Shown in pieces: positions 44,293 through 48,826 of a stretch of 48,826 bases of DNA; within the stretch, counting starts at the first letter, position 1, and each line of letters starts with the position of its first letter. The position numbers were made by a program, and so were the translations under genes. The notes beneath the pieces are model-generated. The model had not been told where the DNA came from. It did no database searches and saw nothing but the letters and a program-made list of their open reading frames with translations. The DNA comes from Hespellia sp. (GTDB lineage Bacteria; Bacillota; Clostridia; Lachnospirales; Lachnospiraceae), in NCBI GenBank assembly GCA_028689735.1, contig JAQVCP010000017.1, positions 1-48,826 on the forward strand, read 5' to 3'.

Positions 44293-44820
44293 ATGAACGA
44301 AAAACCAAATACAAATATTGTCATGTACACCACAGATGACGGATTAACAAAAGTCGAAGCCACCTTTGACAATGATACGGTCTGGCTCTCTATTGACCAG
44401 ATGGCAGAATTATTTCAGCGTGACCGCAGTGTTATCGGTAAGCACGTCCGTAATGTCTTTAAGGAAGGCGAACTGGTAAAAGAAGCAGTGTGGGCAAAAT
44501 TTGCATACACTGCTTCTGATGGTAAAGAATACAAGGTTGACTACTACAACCTCGATGTCATTATTTCGGTGGGATACCGTGTGAAGTCTGTCCGTGGCAT
44601 ACAGTTCCGTATCTGGGCAACAGGTATTCTGAAAGAGTACATGAAAATTCTGTTCTGTCTTCTGGCAATAGGAAACTACTCCAAAATGGTGGATCTGTCA
44701 GCCACAAACAAGCAGTCGAAAAAGCGAAAGCTGAATATCGTAAATATCAAGAAAAGACTATTACCCCAGTGGGACAAGCATCTTCTATTAGCAAACAAGG
44801 TAGCCCCTCAAAAACTTTGA
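44293..44820 (+). pseudogene. RhuM-family gene, broken by internal deletion and frame change
   Basis: The first 117 residues match the RhuM/virulence-protein family closely: VWLSIDQMAELFQRDRSVIG, HVRNVFKEGELVKE, DYYNLDVIISVGYRVKS and GIQFRIWATGILKEYM. After about 44640 the frame no longer makes sense, but the third frame relative to it reads KLLQNGGSVSHKQAVEKAKA and continues EYRKYQEKTITPV, which matches the C-terminal end of RhuM proteins. The normal middle of about 150 residues is missing. So a deletion with a frame change near 44643-44675 seems to have destroyed the gene. ATG 44293 has GGAGGA upstream. Confidence 0.75.
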
Positions 44821-44825
44821 ATACA

Positions 44826-44870
44826 AAAAAACGACCATGCTTGAGTTTATACTCTTGCATGGTCGTTTTT
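44826..44870 (+). terminator. Bidirectional intrinsic terminator
   Basis: AAAAACGACCATGC pairs with GCATGGTCGTTTTT around a 16-base loop that itself holds GAGT/ACTC. The A-run and T-run allow termination on both strands. It follows the RhuM remnant. Confidence 0.88.
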
Positions 44871-44877
44871 CCCTGTC

Positions 44878-44910
44878 TGCATTTCATTCCCTGTGCCTGC
44901 ATTTCATTCC
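44878..44910 (+). repeat. Direct repeat TGCATTTCATTCC x2
   Basis: Two exact 13-base copies at 44878-44890 and 44898-44910, spaced by 7 bases, lie in the 297-base gap upstream of the MalT-like regulator. Possible regulatory half-sites or a small duplication. Confidence 0.6.
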
Positions 44911-44990
44911 GTGAAAATAGAATCCCGCCAATTTATGCTACAATACATTGGCAAACTTCAAAAAGCATATTGCAGGTTTTTCTCAAAAGA

Positions 44991-45006
44991 CTACCCCTAG
45001 GGGTAG
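44991..45006 (+). promoter_or_regulatory. Perfect 16-bp palindrome, candidate operator
   Basis: CTACCCCTAGGGGTAG is its own reverse complement. Each half contains TACCCCT, which fits the TACYYMT form of the NarL heptamer, a LuxR/GerE-type site. It sits 112 bases before the start of a LuxR-HTH regulator and about 40 bases after a possible extended -10 (TG-C-TACAAT at 44936-44944). Role as operator is inferred. Confidence 0.5.
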
Positions 45007-45117
45007 GTTACAAGATTATTTTCATCTGCTAAACTTTAAGGGCGCAAAAAACAACGATGTCCTTTTGTGATTTTCTGGATAATAAAAAGGCATGACGCAA
45101 AGGAGTTGAAATAATTT

Positions 45118-47342
45118 GTGAAAAATATTTATATAAAAATCCCCGCAATCTTTCAAATGCTAAAAAAAGCGGAGAAAGAAAATGCAATACTGTATATCCA
45201 TGCACTTGGCGGCTTTGGAAAAACAGCGGCGGTGGAATATTATTTTCGCAGAAAGCCACACCTTGTGTTAAGGGGCAGTTACTGCAGCGGAGTGCTTGAC
45301 CGTATGCCGAATATTCAGGACATAAAGCAGTCGGTTGTGATTGTTGATGATATATCAGCGATTACGGATGCAAAAAGTCAGGAATACGTAAGAGATTTAA
45401 TAGAAGATGCGGACAAACAGCTCGTACTGATTGGGCGGACACCCATACCAGAATGGCTTCACTCTGAAAATTCCAACAAATGGATTTTATCGGCAACAGA
45501 GAGAGAGTTGGCAATGGATGCGGAACTTACAGCAAAGCTGTTGGCCGCTTTTCATGTTGAGGTATCCCCCGAGGTGGCACAGCACATAGCAGAACTGACC
45601 ATCGGGCACCCGGTGACTATAGCGATGGTCGCTCACCGGATGGCCGGCGGGAAGGAATTTGATGCGGAAGTGATTGAGCAGGTGCAGTTGGACTTGTATG
45701 CATATTGTGACCATGCTTTTTACGATACCTGGGATGAGGAATTAAAGCGTACCTTATTCTTCTTAGCCCCTTTTGAGCGCTTTACTCCCCGGATGTTGGA
45801 GTTGGTTTCCGGGTGCTCCAACGGAGAAAAGATAATTGCGAAGGCTCTGTCCATTAGTCAGGCCATCACAAGTGATGGGAACGGAACCTATCAGATGCGA
45901 CCAATTCTGCGTGATTATTTAAGGTATAAACAAAAAATAACACTTACCAAACAGCAGATCAATGACATATACAACAACGCAGGACTTTACTATGAGTCAG
46001 AGGGTGATGTGGAAAATGCTCTGTTCTGCTACAGCCAGAGTGATAATCAGGAAAAAATTGCGAATCTGCTTGTGCAAAACGCCATGCTTCACCCGGGAAA
46101 TGGACATTACTTTGAGACAAGACATTATTATCTGAATCTTCCAAGGGAACTGATCGTGTCCTCCCCCATATTGATGGCAGGACTTTCCATGCTTCATTCC
46201 CTGCTCATGCAGACAACAGAAAGCGAGCAGTGGTATGAACAGCTAAAGACCTTTTCCGAGGACAAGGATGTTTCCGACACACAGCGCAGGGAAGCGAAGA
46301 TTCGTCTTGCTTATCTTGACATCGCACTTCCCCACCGAGGGAGCAAAAAGGTTTCGGAAATATTCAAAAGTGTAGCCATTCTCTGCACCAACAAGAGCAT
46401 TAAAATGCCGGAATTCTCTGTCACAAGCAATTTGCCCTCCGTCATGAGCGGCGGCAAGGATTTTTGCGAATGGAGCAATAACAGTCTGGAGATGGCGCGC
46501 ATGTTGAAAAAGCCTGTGGAGCTGGTGCTTGGCAGGTTTGGCGTGGGACTTGTGAATGTATCCCTTGCGGAGAGCGCCTTTGAAAAAGATTCCAAGGATG
46601 CCTACGAGATCATGTGTATGCTCAATAGTGCATACGTAAAGGCAGACACAAAGGGCAAACCGGAAATGTGCTTCGCCGCTATGGGGATTATGGCAAGGGT
46701 GCATATAAGCAGAGGACAGCCGCAGCTTGCCTTATCAGTGATAAAAGATTTCCGTGAAAAGATGCTGGCAGGGGGTCAAAACCAGCTACCTTAACAGAGC
46801 GCATGTCTGTGTATTGCGAGGAATACTATCGCAATTACAATCAGATCGAGCTGGGACTGCTCCGCACGATGATTCAGTATCGGATGAAGCTTGGGGACTG
46901 GAAAAAGAGTCTTGAAAAGGCACTGCAAAAAGCCAATACCTATGATTTTATCCGTGTGGTGGCTGAATATGGCACTGCACTCTTCCCCCTTCTGGAACAG
47001 GCAGAGAAGCTCGATGTGGATAAAAAATATCTGAAAAGAATCATTGCGGCTACAAAGAGCATGGCAAAAAATTATCCTGCTTACCTGGTTCCACCCGTAT
47101 GCTTAAAGGAACCACTTACGGAAACGGAAAAGCGGATCTTAGCACTTCTTTGTACCGATGCCACCATAGAGGAAATCGCAAAGATCTGCGACGTCACCTA
47201 TAACACCGTGCGTTATCACAACAAAAATATTTACCGTAAGCTGGATGTAGAAAATCGGGGGGAGGCAAAACTGAAGGCTCGCCAACTGGGTTTTGAGGAA
47301 AGGAGTGTACCGTCAAATAGCAAAACAATTCACTTGAAATAA
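45118..47342 (+). pseudogene. MalT/LuxR-type STAND regulator, split by internal deletion and frame change
   Basis: Two consecutive frames together resemble one large ATP-binding LuxR regulator (LAL). The first, 45118-46794 (558 residues, GTG start, AAGGAG upstream), has the P-loop ALGGFGKTAA at about 29-38, Walker B VVIVDD at 73-78, a winged-helix region and TPR-like repeats. It stops at TAA 46792-46794. The second, 46803-47342 (179 residues), in another frame, has the late TPR part (YNQIELGLLRTMIQYRMKLG) and the LuxR HTH LTETEKRILALLCTDATIEE with VTYNTVRYHNKNIYRKL. In relatives more TPR-like sequence lies between these parts, so bases near 46785-46800 seem to mark a deletion joint. MalT itself responds to maltotriose; the ligand here is unknown. 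The two parts could still be made as separate proteins. Confidence 0.75.
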
Positions 47343-47388
47343 ATTTATAGTAATACAATTTACAAAAGTAGAGAAAGGAAAAAGAAAA

Positions 47389-48826
47389 ATGAAAAGATTG
47401 AGGAATATAGGAAGTAAGAGAATGGCGCCCTTACTAATGCTTATAGTAATGCTATCTCTGGTGCCGTTGCCTGTTCAGGCGGCTGGAAATGAAATTGGAT
47501 GGGATAATGTGCAGGATATTATTGATGAGGCTACAGCTGGTGAGGTGATTGATTTAACTGAATTAGAAAACACGATTGCAGATACTACACTTGTAATTTC
47601 CAAGGATATTACGCTACAAGGAAGTTTTACGGGAACAACGTATGCAAAATATCAAATATTTAATCTATTTATTACCATCGAAGATAATGCAAATGTGACT
47701 GTTAAAAATCTGGCAATAGAGAACAAAGTCCCTACTAAATCAGTTGTTAGTGGAAATGGCAATTTGATTGTTGATAATTCGATGATAGAATCTAGTACAC
47801 GTAACGATGTTGTGACATCTTATGCCCCTGTGGCAACTGTTGAGTTAGATGGAGATGTGACAGTATTAGGGAATATCGTTGGGGGTGATGAAAGCGTAGA
47901 GTATAATGGCAGCGTTGCTGGTGCGACTATTCTTGACCGTGATGGTGAACATACAGGAACCGCGGGAATAGCAATTAAAGCGGTGAATGTAACTGTATCT
48001 GGTGGCTTTGTTGTCGGCGGAACAAGTTTTGAACCTGAATGCAACAGTGGCGATGGTATCGTTGCAAGTGGTGATATTACCATACTTAACGGATATGTAC
48101 AAAGCGGTAGTGGTGGGAAAATAGTGGGTGTTCCTATTCGTTTTTCCGATGGCTCTACGACACAACGAACTTTGTTGGTTAACAATGCCAAGGTTATAGG
48201 AAATAGCAGTGATACTGGACAACCAGCTCCATATACAATATTTATGAAGGATACAGATATAGCAATCATTGATCATAGTACAATCGGTTGGCATACAGAC
48301 ATTCCACTATTTTCAGCAGGAAGTTACTCAATAACAAATCCGGTGAACACTTGGGGTACTTTTGCTAACGGAATTGAAGTCTTCAAAATCACACCAACAA
48401 AAGCTTCATTAACAAATGTAAAAACAGTGATCAACGATACTGTCACTTCGTATTATGCAGCAGAAGATACAGAGGTTACCGTTTCTGCAAATGCAGCGGA
48501 ACCAGGAATGATATTTGACAAATGGGTTTCCGGCGATATTACATTCAAAGAGGTTGAGAACTCAACAACAACATTTAAAATGCCTGCAAAAGAAGTGGCA
48601 GTAGAAGCAACTTACAAACATATGCATACGGCCGATACAACAACTTGGTATGACAACAATACACATCACTGGCATAAATGTACTGCTGACGATGGTGAAG
48701 AAATGGACAAAGCTACTCATACCTTTGGTGAATGGGTAACAGACACAGAAGCTACAGAAACGACCACAGGAAGCAAACATAGAGATTGTACTATTTGTAA
48801 CCATACGGAAATCGCTGAAATTCCTG
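47389..48826 (+). CDS. Large secreted surface protein, 3' end outside window
   Basis: An open frame of 479 codons runs from ATG 47389 (GAGAAAGGAAAAAG upstream) to the window end with no stop. A signal peptide occupies about 1-35 (basic start, hydrophobic core LLMLIVMLSLVPLPVQA). Residues about 40-335 are rich in Val, Thr, Asn and Gly with alternating pattern, as in a right-handed beta-helix. Around 365-407 lies a divergent InlB-B-like repeat (GMIFDKWVSGDITFKEV). From about 410 a His/Cys/Trp-rich repeat begins: HHWHKCTADDGEEMDKATHT then FGEWVTD, a pattern common in repeated cell-surface proteins of Lachnospiraceae. It follows the broken MalT-like regulator by 46 bases without a terminator. Substrate or partner unknown. 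Confidence 0.8.
   Translation, partial: MKRLRNIGSKRMAPLLMLIVMLSLVPLPVQAAGNEIGWDNVQDIIDEATAGEVIDLTELENTIADTTLVISKDITLQGSFTGTTYAKYQIFNLFITIEDNANVTVKNLAIENKVPTKSVVSGNGNLIVDNSMIESSTRNDVVTSYAPVATVELDGDVTVLGNIVGGDESVEYNGSVAGATILDRDGEHTGTAGIAIKAVNVTVSGGFVVGGTSFEPECNSGDGIVASGDITILNGYVQSGSGGKIVGVPIRFSDGSTTQRTLLVNNAKVIGNSSDTGQPAPYTIFMKDTDIAIIDHSTIGWHTDIPLFSAGSYSITNPVNTWGTFANGIEVFKITPTKASLTNVKTVINDTVTSYYAAEDTEVTVSANAAEPGMIFDKWVSGDITFKEVENSTTTFKMPAKEVAVEATYKHMHTADTTTWYDNNTHHWHKCTADDGEEMDKATHTFGEWVTDTEATETTTGSKHRDCTICNHTEIAEIP

Noticed and set aside
44769-45032. 87-codon frame after the RhuM remnant
   Set aside because: It runs through a strong terminator hairpin and is just the continuation of the shifted RhuM frame.

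Overview
The window looks like chromosome of an anaerobic gut Firmicute of the Lachnospiraceae type (Blautia / Mediterraneibacter / Dorea-like; genus not fixed). This is inferred from gene content: a SpaA/VaFE surface protein with a thioester-like head, anaerobic (cbi-type) cobamide genes, ATP-type PEP carboxykinase, a Phe T-box before pheST, class II GalT, agr-like LytTR/GHKL regulators, and strong sigma-A promoters with purine-rich ribosome sites. Moderate GC genes are separated by AT-rich gaps. I saw no tRNA, rRNA, CRISPR array, insertion sequence or integrase.

Layout. 1-1.05 kb: C-terminal part of a prepilin-like protein cut by the window edge. 1.27-1.75 kb: AT-rich gap holding a possible orphan transcript with a 26-residue ORF and a strong terminator. 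1.8-5.7 kb: WYL regulator, DUF4203 membrane protein, a 62-residue membrane protein whose start abuts a terminator, a PHP phosphoesterase and a CmpB-type membrane protein. 6.0-9.4 kb: a 1138-residue surface protein. 9.5-13.3 kb: leuC-leuD-thrC and a small membrane protein. 13.4-15.2 kb: pckA. 15.3-15.6 kb: a probable 6S RNA. 15.7-16.6 kb: a YihY membrane protein. 16.7-20.5 kb: T-box-controlled pheS-pheT. 20.6-22.5 kb: queA and a Fic enzyme.

22.5-39.7 kb is the centrepiece: a cobalamin riboswitch followed by 17 same-strand genes: cbiD, cbiL, cbiF, cbiG, cbiH, a cbiJ-cbiE-cbiT fusion, cbiA, cobT, cobU, cobS, a short cobU-like gene, cbiB, cobD, cbiP, cbiC, a pyridoxal-kinase-like gene and a precorrin-2 dehydrogenase. 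Together they cover most steps from precorrin-2 to a finished cobamide: C-methylations, ring contraction, reduction, decarboxylation, C11 migration, amidations, aminopropanol attachment and nucleotide-loop assembly. The cobalt chelatase, uroporphyrinogen methyltransferase, threonine kinase, cobalamin adenosyltransferase and cobalt transporter are not in the window.

39.7-48.8 kb is an accessory-looking end: galT on the minus strand, facing an AraC regulator that overlaps a LytTR response regulator and a GHKL kinase; then two broken genes (a RhuM-like gene and a MalT/LuxR-type STAND regulator, each apparently carrying an internal deletion and frame change), and a large repeat-containing surface protein that runs off the window. 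A perfect 16-bp palindrome upstream of the broken MalT-like regulator is a possible operator. Nothing here is demonstrably a wholly new system; the most unusual items are the second short CobU-like protein, the pyridoxal-kinase-like gene in the cobamide operon, the CbiJ-CbiE-CbiT fusion, the orphan transcript near 1.4 kb and the palindrome at 45.0 kb.
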